64,000 bases of DNA from Ciceribacter sp. T2.26MG-112.2 (GTDB taxonomy: Bacteria; Pseudomonadota; Alphaproteobacteria; Rhizobiales; Rhizobiaceae): contig NZ_UEYQ01000001.1 in assembly GCF_900492205.1 (NCBI RefSeq), positions 614,001 through 678,000 of the forward strand, read 5' to 3'. The notes beneath the pieces were generated by a model. It searched no databases and was not told where the DNA came from. It worked only from the letters and a program-made list of their open reading frames with translations. How positions within the stretch are numbered: the first letter of the stretch is position 1; every line of letters starts with the position of its first letter. Shown piece after piece: positions 1 to 8,049 of this stretch. Position numbers and translations under genes: made by a program.

Positions 1-26
1 GGCGAAGGCGAATGTGGCCTTTCGCC
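1..26. terminator. Possible hairpin at window start
   Basis: The arms GGCGAAGGC and GCCTTTCGCC can pair with one bulged T. The hairpin lies upstream of the hemN promoter box and may end a gene outside the window. There is no clear T-run, so support is weak. Confidence 0.3.
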
Positions 27-33
27 TCGTTCC

Positions 34-47
34 TTGGGATTTGGCAA
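34..47 (+). promoter_or_regulatory. FNR/NnrR-type box upstream of hemN
   Basis: TTG-N8-CAA (TTGGGATTTGGCAA) lies 64.5 bp, centre to ATG, upstream of hemN. A class II FNR-family promoter, with its box centred at -41.5, would start transcription near base 82 and leave a leader of about 22 nt. The right half, ATTTGGCAAA, is shared with the box upstream of norC. This suggests NnrR- or FNR-type control under low oxygen or nitric oxide. Confidence 0.6.
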
Positions 48-104
48 AGAGCAAGAATGCGATCGGGTTTAGGCAGGGGATGACTGTGAACCCGGAGTAG
101 CCCC

Positions 105-1457
105 ATGTCCCGAGAATTGATCGAAAAATACGGAGAGGCCCGCCTGCCCCGCTACACCAGCTATCCGACCGCACCGCGCTTTGCCCCGGGCATCGGTGCC
201 GGCACCTATGGCGACTGGCTGGCTGCCATCCCGGCCAACGAGGTGGTTTCGCTCTACCTGCACATCCCCTTTTGCCGGTCGATGTGCTGGTATTGCGGCT
301 GTCACACCTCCATCACCCAGAAGGACCAGCCCATCCTCGACTATCTCGACGTGTTGAAGCGCGAGATCCGACTGGTGGCGAAGGCGGCCGGCAAACCGCT
401 GAAGGTCGGCCAGATCCATTTTGGCGGCGGCACACCGACCATCATGACCCCGCAGGAATTCCTCGATCTGTCGATCTTCCTGCTGCAGGAGTTCGACATC
501 ACCTCATCCGCCGGCATCGCGGTTGAAATCGACCCGCGGACACTGACGCCGGCGATGATCCGGGCGCTCGGCCAGTCCGGCGTGACGCGCGCCAGCCTCG
601 GCGTCCAGAGTTTCGATCCGGTGGTGCAGAAAGCGATCAACCGAATCCAGACCGAGGAACAGACGGGCGAGGCAACCCGCGGGCTGCGCGCCGCCGGCAT
701 CGACGGCATCAATTTCGACCTTATCTATGGCCTGCCGCACCAGACGGTGAAATCCTGCATCGAGACAGCCAAGGCCGCAATCGCCATGCGGCCCGATCGG
801 TTTGCCGTGTTCGGCTATGCCCATATCCCCTCGTTCAAGAAGCACCAGCGGCTGATCGATGAAAACGCCCTGCCGGACGCCGCCGCGCGCCATGCCCAGG
901 CCGAAGCCATCGCCGAGACGCTGGTTGCTGCCGGCTATCGCCGCATCGGCCTCGACCATTTCGCCCTGCCTGAGGACGATCTGGCGCTCGCCGCCGAGAC
1001 CGGTAGCCTGCACCGCAATTTCCAGGGCTATACGACGGATGCCTGCAAGACCCTGATCGGGCTCGGCGCCTCGGCGATCGGCCGCACACCTGAAGGCTAT
1101 GTCCAGAACGACGTGGCGATCGGCCAATATGCCCAGCGCATCGCCTCCGGCCAGCTCGCCACGGCCAAGGGCTACCGCCTGACGGCGGAAGACCGGCTGA
1201 GAGCACAGGTGATCGAACGACTGATGTGCGACTTCCGCGCCGATCTGGCCGACCTTTGCGCGCAACACGGTTTTGCCGTCGACCAATTGCTGTCCGGCAA
1301 TGCCATGTTCCAGCGCCTGCTGGAAGACGGGATCACCGAAATCGCCGAAGGTGTCATCACCGTCAAGGATGATTGCCGCTTCATCATCCGCGCGGTCGCG
1401 GCGAGCTTCGACGCCTATCTCGACCAGTCGGCGCGAACCCATTCCAAGGCGGCCTGA
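105..1457 (+). CDS. hemN: Oxygen-independent coproporphyrinogen III oxidase HemN
   Basis: A 450-residue radical SAM enzyme that decarboxylates coproporphyrinogen III to protoporphyrinogen IX in the cytoplasm without O2, for heme synthesis under anoxia. The 4Fe-4S motif CxxxCxxC is visible at C57, C61 and C64 (HIPFCRSMCWYCGC), followed by the glycine-rich FGGGTPT SAM motif. The N-terminal segment with PRYTSYPTA and the full length are typical of true HemN rather than the shorter HemW. The ATG follows a TTG-N8-CAA box and a short leader. It is convergent with norD and lies next to the nor genes, as in many denitrifiers whose heme enzymes need anaerobic heme. Confidence 0.95.
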   Translation: MSRELIEKYGEARLPRYTSYPTAPRFAPGIGAGTYGDWLAAIPANEVVSLYLHIPFCRSMCWYCGCHTSITQKDQPILDYLDVLKREIRLVAKAAGKPLKVGQIHFGGGTPTIMTPQEFLDLSIFLLQEFDITSSAGIAVEIDPRTLTPAMIRALGQSGVTRASLGVQSFDPVVQKAINRIQTEEQTGEATRGLRAAGIDGINFDLIYGLPHQTVKSCIETAKAAIAMRPDRFAVFGYAHIPSFKKHQRLIDENALPDAAARHAQAEAIAETLVAAGYRRIGLDHFALPEDDLALAAETGSLHRNFQGYTTDACKTLIGLGASAIGRTPEGYVQNDVAIGQYAQRIASGQLATAKGYRLTAEDRLRAQVIERLMCDFRADLADLCAQHGFAVDQLLSGNAMFQRLLEDGITEIAEGVITVKDDCRFIIRAVAASFDAYLDQSARTHSKAA

Positions 1458-1486
1458 AAGCCGAACCTTCACCCTTCAACAAGAAG

Positions 1487-1515
1487 AGGCCCGGCACCAC
1501 CCCGATGCCGGGCCT
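1487..1515. terminator. Bidirectional terminator between hemN and norD
   Basis: Perfect 10-bp arms, AGGCCCGGCA and TGCCGGGCCT, flank a 9-nt loop in the gap between the convergent hemN and norD genes. The downstream T-run (CCCTTT) is short. Confidence 0.7.
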
Positions 1516-1542
1516 CCCTTTGCGTGCCTTGCCGTGTCCGCC

Positions 1543-3441
1543 TCAGCCGGCAAGGCCGCGATAGATGGCCGGCAGGGCTGCCGGCAGTCGGGCGATGTTC
1601 GAGACCACGGCATAGCCGTGCTGGCCGAAGATCGCCGGCACATAGGATTTCGCGTCGCGGTCGACCGTCACGCCGAACACCCTGACACCCTTGCGCCGCG
1701 CCTCGATCACCGCGCGGCGGCTGTCTTCCAGCGCAAAGCGCCCCTCGTAGTGATCGACGTCGTTGGGCTTGCCGTCGGTCAGCACCAGCAACAGCTGGCG
1801 CCGGTTCGGCTGCTCGGTGAGCTTGGCCGTCGCATGACGGATCGCCGCGCCGATCCGGGTATAATAGCCGGGCTTCAGCGCCGCGATGCGGTTCTCTACC
1901 ACCGGCCCCATCTTCTCGCCAAAATCCTTGACCGTCTCGACCCGCACCCAGGAGCGGCGGCGCGACGTGAAGGTCAGGATGGAGTGATTGTCGCCACAGG
2001 CCGCAAGTCCATTGGCCAGCACCAGAAGCGCCTCCTTTTCGACGTCGAGCACCCGCAGGTCGTCGAACCACGCATCCGTGGACAGAGAGACATCGACGAG
2101 CAGAGTGACGGCGAGATCGTGCGCCTGCGGCCGGCTCATCAGGTGAATGCGGTCGCTGCCCTCGCCGCCGGCCTTGAGGTCTGTCCGGCTGCGCACCACC
2201 GCATCGAGGTCGAGATCGGCGCCGTCGAGCTGGGCTCGCAGCATCTCGTGCTTGGGTCGCAGCACCTCGAACTGGCGGCGGACGCGGCGGATCAGGCTCT
2301 TCATCGCGGCGCTTGCTTCCGGGCCTTGCGCCTCTTCGGGAGCAGGTCCTGCCAGTACGCGGCAATAATCCTTGAGATAGGCATTGCGCCGATAGTCCCA
2401 CTCCGGATAGCTCAGCTCCGCCGTCAGCGGCGTCCGGTCGAGCGCCTCGGGCGGAAGATCGAGATCGAAGCGGAAGCGCGCCGACGGACGCCCCTTGCGC
2501 TCGCCGAGCGTCATCTCGTCCAGTTCATCCGCCGCTGCGGCGTCATGGTCGTCGCTGTCGTCACCGGGGCGATCGACATTGACCATCTCCGCCATCGCCA
2601 GGATCTTTTCGAAACGGTTGAGGATGAAAGGACTGCGGTCCTTGTCGCGGCCGTCGCTCTTTTCACGCGTGGCGATCTGGCGTCCGGTCGTGGCCCCCTG
2701 ACGGTCCCCGCCGGCGGCCGGCCTGTCCTCTTCCGTGCGCGGCGCGCTCTCCTCGCGCAGCAGCGCATCGGGCCAGAGCGGCACGGGCATCATCGGCAGG
2801 TAGCCGGGCGGCGCCCTTGCCGGCAAGGGTTCGGGATAGGCGAGCGGCGCAAGTCCCGCCCCCTCGCGCAGCAGATCGATGATGCGGTCCTCGACCAGTC
2901 GCTCGACGCGCGGCAGCTTGCCGCGCTGCCTCTCCACCAGGACGGCGGTGCAAAGCGTGCGATAGCGGGACCTGAGACCGGGAAACCGCTCGAGCACCGC
3001 GTGAGCCGTTTCGCCGGCCCGGTCGATCAAGGCGAGGTCGCGGGCCAGCGGATCGCTTGCCGAAACCGGATCGAGCGGCATGACTGCCATGGCGGCCGCC
3101 AGCCAGACATAGAGATCGCGGTTGAGCTCGGCCCTGGGCAGCAGATCGAGCACCGGCGGCAGCATGACGGTCGCGTGATCGCGGCCCGGCTGAACCAGCT
3201 TCTCCTCGCCGAGACCCAGCCGTTGGCGAAACTTCAGGCGATGACTTGACGTGCGGCCACGCGCCGGGGCGAGTTGCACCGCCCGTTCACCACCGAAGCC
3301 ACGAAAGCACACGGAGAGCACCGGCTGGACGTCCTCGAGCAGGACGGCGGCTTCCGGATAGCGCGGCCATGTGCGGGTATTGCCGGCGATGTTGTGCCAG
3401 GCGCGCCCGACGGTCTCTTCCAGTTCCAGGAAGTCCAGCAT
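1543..3441 (-). CDS. norD: Nitric oxide reductase activation protein NorD
   Basis: A 632-residue cytoplasmic protein with a C-terminal von Willebrand factor A domain. The MIDAS motif DxSxS is visible in LLVDVSLSTDAW. NorD works with the AAA+ protein NorQ as a chaperone pair that inserts or activates the non-heme iron of NorCB. The start was set at MLDFLELEE, directly downstream of norQ with an 11-bp gap. An in-frame ATG at 3582 would overlap norQ and adds a non-conserved arginine-rich extension. It is the last gene of norCBQD. The central region rich in Asp and Arg is usual for the family. Confidence 0.93.
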   Translation of the reverse strand: MLDFLELEETVGRAWHNIAGNTRTWPRYPEAAVLLEDVQPVLSVCFRGFGGERAVQLAPARGRTSSHRLKFRQRLGLGEEKLVQPGRDHATVMLPPVLDLLPRAELNRDLYVWLAAAMAVMPLDPVSASDPLARDLALIDRAGETAHAVLERFPGLRSRYRTLCTAVLVERQRGKLPRVERLVEDRIIDLLREGAGLAPLAYPEPLPARAPPGYLPMMPVPLWPDALLREESAPRTEEDRPAAGGDRQGATTGRQIATREKSDGRDKDRSPFILNRFEKILAMAEMVNVDRPGDDSDDHDAAAADELDEMTLGERKGRPSARFRFDLDLPPEALDRTPLTAELSYPEWDYRRNAYLKDYCRVLAGPAPEEAQGPEASAAMKSLIRRVRRQFEVLRPKHEMLRAQLDGADLDLDAVVRSRTDLKAGGEGSDRIHLMSRPQAHDLAVTLLVDVSLSTDAWFDDLRVLDVEKEALLVLANGLAACGDNHSILTFTSRRRSWVRVETVKDFGEKMGPVVENRIAALKPGYYTRIGAAIRHATAKLTEQPNRRQLLLVLTDGKPNDVDHYEGRFALEDSRRAVIEARRKGVRVFGVTVDRDAKSYVPAIFGQHGYAVVSNIARLPAALPAIYRGLAG

Positions 3442-3452
3442 GATGCACCTCT

Positions 3453-4259
3453 TTAGCGGATGACCGCGCTCGCCAGCTCGAGAAGGGCCGAGCGCACGTC
3501 CGGCTCGTCGGTCAGCGGCTCGATCATCGCCGAGCGCACGGCTTCCTTCGGCGCAAGGCCCGCGTCGATCAGGCTGGCGCAATAGACCAGCAGACGCGTG
3601 GATACGCCCTCTTCCAGATCATGTCCTTTGAGCGCCCGCAACCGACGGGCCAGTTCGACCAGCGGGGCGACCCGCGCCTCGTCCAGTCCGCTCTCGGCCG
3701 AGACCACGGCGATCTCGCGATCCTTCGGCAGGAAATCGAACTCGATGGCGACGAAACGCTGGCGGGTCGACGGCTTCAGCGTCTTCAAGAGGTTCTGGTA
3801 ACCGGGGTTGTAGGAGACGACCAGCATGAAACCGGGCGGTGCGTTCAGCACTTCTCCGGTACGCTCGAGCGGAAGGATGCGCCGGTCGTCGGTCAGCGGA
3901 TGCAGCACCACCGCCACGTCCTTGCGCGCCTCGACGACCTCGTCGAGATAGCAGATACCGCCTTCGCGTACGGCCCGCGTCAGCGGCCCGTCGACCCAGA
4001 CCGTATCGCCGCCTTTCAGCAAGTAACGGCCGGTGAGATCGGCAGCCGCCAGGTCGTCATGGCAGGAAACGGTCGACAGCGGCAGGCCGAGCTTGGCGGC
4101 CATATGCCCGACAAAGCGGGTCTTGCCGCAGCCGGTCGGCCCTTTGAGAAGAAGCGGCAGCTGGCGGGTCCAGGCCGTCTCGAACAGGGCGCATTCATTG
4201 CCGGCCTGCGAATAGGCCGGGATGTCAGGCATGGGCGGATTGGTGAGCATGAGGTTCAT
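3453..4259 (-). CDS. norQ: AAA+ ATPase NorQ (CbbQ/NirQ/NorQ family)
   Basis: A 268-residue MoxR-type AAA+ ATPase. Walker A is GPTGCGKT at residues 40-47 and Walker B is ICYLDEV, followed by VVSYNPGYQ as sensor 1. It partners NorD to mature nitric oxide reductase. It lies between norB, 184 bp upstream, and norD, 11 bp downstream, on the same strand. The long norB-norQ gap holds a palindromic RIME-like repeat, which may lower NorQD expression relative to NorCB. Confidence 0.95.
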   Translation of the reverse strand: MNLMLTNPPMPDIPAYSQAGNECALFETAWTRQLPLLLKGPTGCGKTRFVGHMAAKLGLPLSTVSCHDDLAAADLTGRYLLKGGDTVWVDGPLTRAVREGGICYLDEVVEARKDVAVVLHPLTDDRRILPLERTGEVLNAPPGFMLVVSYNPGYQNLLKTLKPSTRQRFVAIEFDFLPKDREIAVVSAESGLDEARVAPLVELARRLRALKGHDLEEGVSTRLLVYCASLIDAGLAPKEAVRSAMIEPLTDEPDVRSALLELASAVIR

Positions 4260-4312
4260 GGGGTGTTTCCTTCAAGATTGGGCGATATCGACGCCATGCA
4301 GTGGCAGGCCGG

Positions 4313-4433
4313 TCTTTCCCCCGCAGGGGAAATCTGCCGAGCGCCCTGCGGCAGGCTCCGGCGGGGCGATGAGGGGACTTGTGGACATCCCCCCATCCGG
4401 CCCTCCGGGCCCTATTCCCCCGGGTTCGGGGGA
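4313..4433 (-). repeat. RIME-like palindromic intergenic element, copy 1
   Basis: The norB-norQ gap holds nested palindromes. Read on the minus strand, the segments GGGCCCGGAGGGCCGGATG, CCCCTCATCGCC and GCGCTCGGCA then TTTCCCCTGCGGGGGAAA match, in order, segments of the element at 16378-16508. This mosaic of GC-rich palindromes resembles the RIME elements described in Rhizobiaceae. It would fold in the nor mRNA between norB and norQ. Confidence 0.6.
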
Positions 4434-4443
4434 GCAGCAATGC

Positions 4444-5790
4444 TTACTCGGCCGGTTCGGCGACACCGCCGAAGGCCGGGGCCTTTTCCTTGCCGGGCAT
4501 CAGCACCGACCAGGCGAACATCAGGGCAGAGACCAGCACAACGGCGCCGGAGCCGAGACGCACCCAGTAGAACAGCGCGAGCTGATCCTGGACGGCCATG
4601 TAGCTTTCGCCCAGCACGCGCTGCAGGTGGACCTGAAGCACACCGGCGAAGGTGAGCGCGAAGGTCATCACCGACATGGCCGTGCACATCATCCAGAAGC
4701 TGGCAATCGACAACCACTGGTTATACGGCTGGCGACCGCGGATTTCCGGGATGGCATAGGCCATGATGGCGAGGTTGAGCATGACATAGGCGCCGAAGAA
4801 GGCGAGGTGGCCATGCGCCGCGGTCACCTGCGTGCCGTGGGTATAGTAGTTGATCGAGGACAGCGTGTGCAGGAAGCCCCAGACGCCGGCGCCGAAGAAG
4901 GCCATGACCGAGCAGCCGATCGACCACAGCAGCGCTGCCTTGTTCGGATGCTTGCGGCCGGCCTTCCAGGTCATCACGAAGGTGAAGATCACCATGGTGA
5001 AGAACGGCGCGACTTCCAGCGTCGAGAACAGCGAACCAATCCACTGCCAGTAGCCCGGCGCGCCGATCCAGTAATAGTGGTGGCCGGTGCCGAGAATGCC
5101 GGAGAACAGCGCCAGGCCGACGATGACATAGAGCCACTTCTCGACCACTTCGCGGTCGATGCCGTTGAGCTTGATCATCAGGAAGGCGAGAACGGAAGCC
5201 ATGATCAGTTCCCACACGCCTTCGACCCACAGATGCACCACATACCACCAGTACATCTTGTCGAGTGCCAGATTGACCGGGTTGTAGAAGGCGAACAGGA
5301 AGAAGATCGCGACCCCCCAGAGCCCGAAGATCAGGATATTGGTCACGACGGTCTTGCGGCCCTTGAGCACCGTCAGCGTGATGTTGAACAGGAACATCAG
5401 CATGACGACGACAATGCCGACCTTGATGATGAAGGGCTGCTCGAGGAATTCGCGGCCTTCGTGGATCCCGAACAGATAGCCGACCACGGCAACCGCGGCA
5501 GCAATCAGGAAGATCCAGAACTGGGCGATTGCCATCTTGGGGCTATAGAGTTCCGTCTCCGCCTCTTCCGGCAGGAGGTAGTAGGTGGCGCCCATGAAGC
5601 CGATGAGCAGCCAGACGATCAGGGCATTGGTATGGACCATGCGCACGATGTTGAACGGCAGAAGCTCGGACAGCGTGTTGGGCAGCACGTAGACCGTGCC
5701 GGCGAGTACGCCGAACAGCACCTGGGCGAGGAAAAGGCCGAGCGCGCCGTAGAAATACAGCATCGCGACCTTCTGGGTTTGGTATTTCAT
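4444..5790 (-). CDS. norB: Nitric oxide reductase large subunit NorB (cNOR)
   Basis: A 448-residue, 12-helix inner-membrane subunit of the cytochrome c-dependent nitric oxide reductase (2 NO to N2O), related to heme-copper oxidases. Expected ligands are present: H186 with E190 (HLWVEG) and the H237-H238 pair (GHHYYW) for FeB, H326 for heme b3, and H53 and H328 for heme b. The spacings 186-237-326-328 equal those I recall for the Pseudomonas enzyme (207-258-347-349). There is no N-terminal quinol-oxidase extension, so this is the cNOR and not the qNOR type. It follows norC by 28 bp and its start ATG is clear. Confidence 0.97.
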   Translation of the reverse strand: MKYQTQKVAMLYFYGALGLFLAQVLFGVLAGTVYVLPNTLSELLPFNIVRMVHTNALIVWLLIGFMGATYYLLPEEAETELYSPKMAIAQFWIFLIAAAVAVVGYLFGIHEGREFLEQPFIIKVGIVVVMLMFLFNITLTVLKGRKTVVTNILIFGLWGVAIFFLFAFYNPVNLALDKMYWWYVVHLWVEGVWELIMASVLAFLMIKLNGIDREVVEKWLYVIVGLALFSGILGTGHHYYWIGAPGYWQWIGSLFSTLEVAPFFTMVIFTFVMTWKAGRKHPNKAALLWSIGCSVMAFFGAGVWGFLHTLSSINYYTHGTQVTAAHGHLAFFGAYVMLNLAIMAYAIPEIRGRQPYNQWLSIASFWMMCTAMSVMTFALTFAGVLQVHLQRVLGESYMAVQDQLALFYWVRLGSGAVVLVSALMFAWSVLMPGKEKAPAFGGVAEPAE

Positions 5791-5818
5791 TGTCGTTTCT
5801 CCTTGTCGCGGCGCTTGC

Positions 5819-6271
5819 TCAACCGGCGTCGTTCGGCGGCCAGTTCTGCGTCTTGATGCGGCTCGTCCATTCGAGGAAGTCGGCCAGATCGTTCAGTTCC
5901 TGTTCGCTGAGGTTGAACTGCGGCATCTGCCGGCGACCTTCGACGCCCGATGGCTGCGCGGCCATCCAGGATTTCAGCGTCTCGCGAGCACCCTCCGGAT
6001 CTTCCTTGCCGCCCCAGCGCACCCAGACATTGCCCACTTCCGGCGCGAAATAGGCGCCTTCGCCGAGCAGGGTGTGACAATTGATGCAGGAGTTCTTTTC
6101 CCAGACGTGCTTGCCGCGCGCCACTCCGTCGGTCAGCGTCGATTCGTCGGTGGACGTGGTCTTCATGTAGTAGTGGCTGTGGGCCGTCAGGCCCACGAAG
6201 ATCGTGAAGAAGAAGATGGACCCGCCATAGAAGACGTTGCGGGCCCCTGTCTTGGTTAGGCGCTCTGCCAT
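5819..6271 (-). CDS. norC: Nitric oxide reductase cytochrome c subunit NorC
   Basis: A 150-residue membrane-anchored monoheme cytochrome c that feeds electrons to NorB. One N-terminal helix (about residues 14-33) is followed by the heme motif CINCH at 62-66 and the probable distal ligand M116 (RRQMPQF). The start MAERLTKTGARN matches the conserved N terminus of the family. ATGs at 6304 and 6277 are in frame but would add non-conserved residues. It is the first gene of norCBQD, with a TTG-N8-CAA box about 146 bp upstream. Confidence 0.95.
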   Translation of the reverse strand: MAERLTKTGARNVFYGGSIFFFTIFVGLTAHSHYYMKTTSTDESTLTDGVARGKHVWEKNSCINCHTLLGEGAYFAPEVGNVWVRWGGKEDPEGARETLKSWMAAQPSGVEGRRQMPQFNLSEQELNDLADFLEWTSRIKTQNWPPNDAG

Positions 6272-6409
6272 CCCCATGGTCCTTTCGTTCGCCGCAGCTT
6301 TCATTCCGCCGTCGGCCTGGTGAAATCCCCCTGCAGCGGTCGGCGGCCTGGCCGCCCCTCATGCCGTTCTGCGGGACGGTCCCTTTCTAGCGGCGGACGA
6401 AAAGCCTTC

Positions 6410-6425
6410 TTTGCTATTTGGCAAA
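6410..6425 (-). promoter_or_regulatory. NnrR/FNR-type box of the norCBQD promoter
   Basis: A perfect outer dyad, TTTGCTATTTGGCAAA (TTTG-N8-CAAA), lies in the norF-norC gap. On the minus strand TAGAAA at 6389-6384 sits where a -10 element is expected if the box is centred near -41.5. Transcription would then start near 6376, giving a leader of about 105 nt before norC. NO-responsive NnrR/Dnr control is the usual arrangement for nor operons. Confidence 0.75.
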
Positions 6426-6448
6426 TAAGCGGGCGATGGTCCGATCGC

Positions 6449-6730
6449 TCAGACCGGAGCGGTAATCGCCACGAAGACGGCGCGCGAAAGCGCCAGCAGT
6501 ACGAAGGTCAGCGGCCAGGCGACGAGCGCGAAACGCAGCACGCCACCGGCGTGGCGCAGGCCCATGAAGTCGAGGATGATGATGCGCGCCTTGGCAAGCG
6601 CGGCCATCAGGACGATGCCGATCGGGACCAGCATGTGGCCGCTGAGCGCGGCCGTGATCGCCCCGCCGGCGGCCAGCACGCTTGCGGTGACGAAAGCCCA
6701 GTGAAGGCGTTCTTGGGAAAAGCGGTCCAT
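6449..6730 (-). CDS. norF: NorF-like membrane protein (cytochrome oxidase subunit IV-like)
   Basis: A 93-residue, three-helix inner-membrane protein with the KARIIILDFMGLRH segment typical of NorF and subunit IV-like proteins. It accompanies nitric oxide reductase in several alphaproteobacteria, where it supports full NOR activity by an unknown mechanism. It follows norE with a 4-bp gap, so the two are cotranscribed. It ends upstream of the norC promoter box, so norEF and norCBQD are separate or readthrough-linked units. Confidence 0.8.
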   Translation of the reverse strand: MDRFSQERLHWAFVTASVLAAGGAITAALSGHMLVPIGIVLMAALAKARIIILDFMGLRHAGGVLRFALVAWPLTFVLLALSRAVFVAITAPV

Positions 6731-6734
6731 CGGA

Positions 6735-7304
6735 TCAGGCCAGATAGATGATCGGGAACATGACGATCCAGACCAGGTCGATCGCGTGCCACAGGGTGGT
6801 GATCAGCGCGACATTGCCGCGGGTCGGCCGCCAGGCGATCAGGAGCATGACAAGCGCCCCGAACACCACATGCAGCAGATGGAAACCGGTGAGGATGAAA
6901 TAGAGCTCGAAGAAGCCACTGACCGCCGCATCCCCGGCATAGCGGATCTCCCCGGCATATTCGGCGAGCTTGACGAGAAGGAAAACGAAACCCAGCAGGG
7001 CCGCCGCGATCAGCGAGCGACGGACCTGCCGGGCCGAGGCGGTGGGGCGAGCCGCCACCGCCGCCTGCCAACCACTGGTGAGAAGCACGACCGTGTTGAT
7101 GGCCGCGAGCCCGGGGCTCAAATGCAACCGCGCCAGGGCGAACCGTTCCGGCTCGAAAGCCGACATGACCAGGAAGGCACCGATCAGAATGCCGAAGGCG
7201 ACAAGCTCGCTCCACACCAGCACCCAGAGCAGAAGAACGTCGCTCTCCTCCTCATCGACCGTGGGCGCCAAGGCGACCGCTGAAATATTGGTTCCCGTCA
7301 TCAT
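6735..7304 (-). CDS. norE: NorE, cytochrome c oxidase subunit III-like protein
   Basis: A 189-residue protein with five predicted helices, homologous to heme-copper oxidase subunit III (ELYFILTGFHLLHVVFGALV and TTLWHAIDLVWIVMFPIIYL). NorE is an accessory of nitric oxide reductase. Two adjacent ATGs (7304 and 7301) precede TGTNIS. The farther ATG at 7373 would overlap the regulatory box and is rejected. No Shine-Dalgarno sequence precedes either chosen ATG, and the predicted transcription start falls at the ATG, so a leaderless mRNA is possible. Confidence 0.85.
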   Translation of the reverse strand: MMTGTNISAVALAPTVDEEESDVLLLWVLVWSELVAFGILIGAFLVMSAFEPERFALARLHLSPGLAAINTVVLLTSGWQAAVAARPTASARQVRRSLIAAALLGFVFLLVKLAEYAGEIRYAGDAAVSGFFELYFILTGFHLLHVVFGALVMLLIAWRPTRGNVALITTLWHAIDLVWIVMFPIIYLA

Positions 7305-7338
7305 GGGTTGATTTTTAGGCGCCGGCGATGGGCGCGTC

Positions 7339-7354
7339 TTTGCGGCAGCACAAA
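7339..7354. promoter_or_regulatory. Shared NnrR/FNR-type box between norEF and the hemerythrin-nnrU operon
   Basis: TTTGCGGCAGCACAAA (TTTG-N8-CAAA) is centred at 7346.5 in a divergent promoter region. Rightward, a -41.5 geometry puts the start near 7388, 19 nt before the ATG at 7407. Leftward, it puts the start near 7305, at the norE ATG, with TAAAAA at 7317-7312 as a well-placed -10. One box may therefore drive both operons. Confidence 0.75.
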
Positions 7355-7406
7355 GAAAAATGACAGTCGCCAAGTTACGGTCACACGATCGAAGGAGATT
7401 GCTTCC

Positions 7407-7562
7407 ATGACTGACGCCCAGATCGGCCTTGCCGTCGCCACACCCATCATCATCGGCTTTGCGGTCATGCTCTACCGCATGGGCGTCTTACAGCGCGGCG
7501 GAACGATCTCGGCCGTGCTCGCCTCGATCGCCATCGCCACCGTGCTTTTCGTCAGTCAGTGA
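7407..7562 (+). CDS. Small two-helix membrane protein of the NO operon
   Basis: A 51-residue protein that is almost wholly hydrophobic, with two predicted helices (about residues 6-22 and 31-49) joined by a short YRMGVLQRGG turn. The start ATG follows GAAGGAGA, a good ribosome binding site; an upstream in-frame ATG at 7308 would run through the promoter box. It is the first gene of an operon with the hemerythrin-like protein (13-bp gap) and nnrU, behind an NnrR-type box. I do not recognise a family. A role in NO metabolism or in an associated membrane complex is inferred only from position. Confidence 0.7.
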   Translation: MTDAQIGLAVATPIIIGFAVMLYRMGVLQRGGTISAVLASIAIATVLFVSQ

Positions 7563-7575
7563 AGAGGAGTTCGAC

Positions 7576-8049
7576 ATGCGCACCGTCCGCCCCCTCGACC
7601 GACAGGACCTGACGACACTGGGACGAAACCACGAGGACCTGCTGCAGCTCTGCAGCGACCTCGAGAGCCTGGCCGACAGCCTGCCCTTCGCGATCGACGA
7701 GGCCCTCTGCCGCGAGGTGGCGGAACAGGTTCTCCCGCTTCTCGCCCGGACCCAGGACTTCGAGGAGCAACTGCTTTTCCCCGATCTCGACCGAAGCGCC
7801 GGTTCCTGCTTCACGGCGATGATGATCGAGCGGCTGAAGAACGAGCATCGCTGCGACCGCCTCGCCGCCGAGGAAATCTCGCTGACGCTGAAGGCCATGC
7901 TGCGCGGCCATTGCGGCCTGACCTTCGAGACCATCGGCTACATGCTGCGGGGCTTCTTCGAATGCGTGCGCCGCCACGTCGCCTCGGAAAAGGCGATGAT
8001 CCACCAGTTGATTTCCCCTGAGCCGGAATCGCGGATGACACTCGCATGA
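7576..8049 (+). CDS. Hemerythrin-like (HHE) protein, NnrU-linked
   Basis: A 157-residue helical protein of the hemerythrin HHE type, which in other bacteria bind a di-iron centre and act in O2 or NO sensing or in Fe-S repair. Ligand-like residues are H19, E64, H91, H134 and E138, but residue 60, a His in the full-length paralogue at 43969-44442, is Gln here (RTQDFEEQ against EAHRLEEQ). The two paralogues align without gaps and share AGSCF-AMMIERLK-EHRCD. The gene overlaps nnrU by the ATGA motif. Di-iron binding may be altered by the missing His. RBS GAAGAGGAG. Confidence 0.8.
   Translation: MRTVRPLDRQDLTTLGRNHEDLLQLCSDLESLADSLPFAIDEALCREVAEQVLPLLARTQDFEEQLLFPDLDRSAGSCFTAMMIERLKNEHRCDRLAAEEISLTLKAMLRGHCGLTFETIGYMLRGFFECVRRHVASEKAMIHQLISPEPESRMTLA

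Noticed and set aside
1273-3249. A plus-strand frame running from inside hemN across norD
   Set aside because: It overlaps two conserved genes, crosses a terminator, and shows no recognisable motif.
7429-7575. An N-terminal extension of the hemerythrin-like protein in the same frame
   Set aside because: It would overlap the whole 51-residue gene, and the ATG at 7576 has its own ribosome site and aligns end to end with the paralogue.
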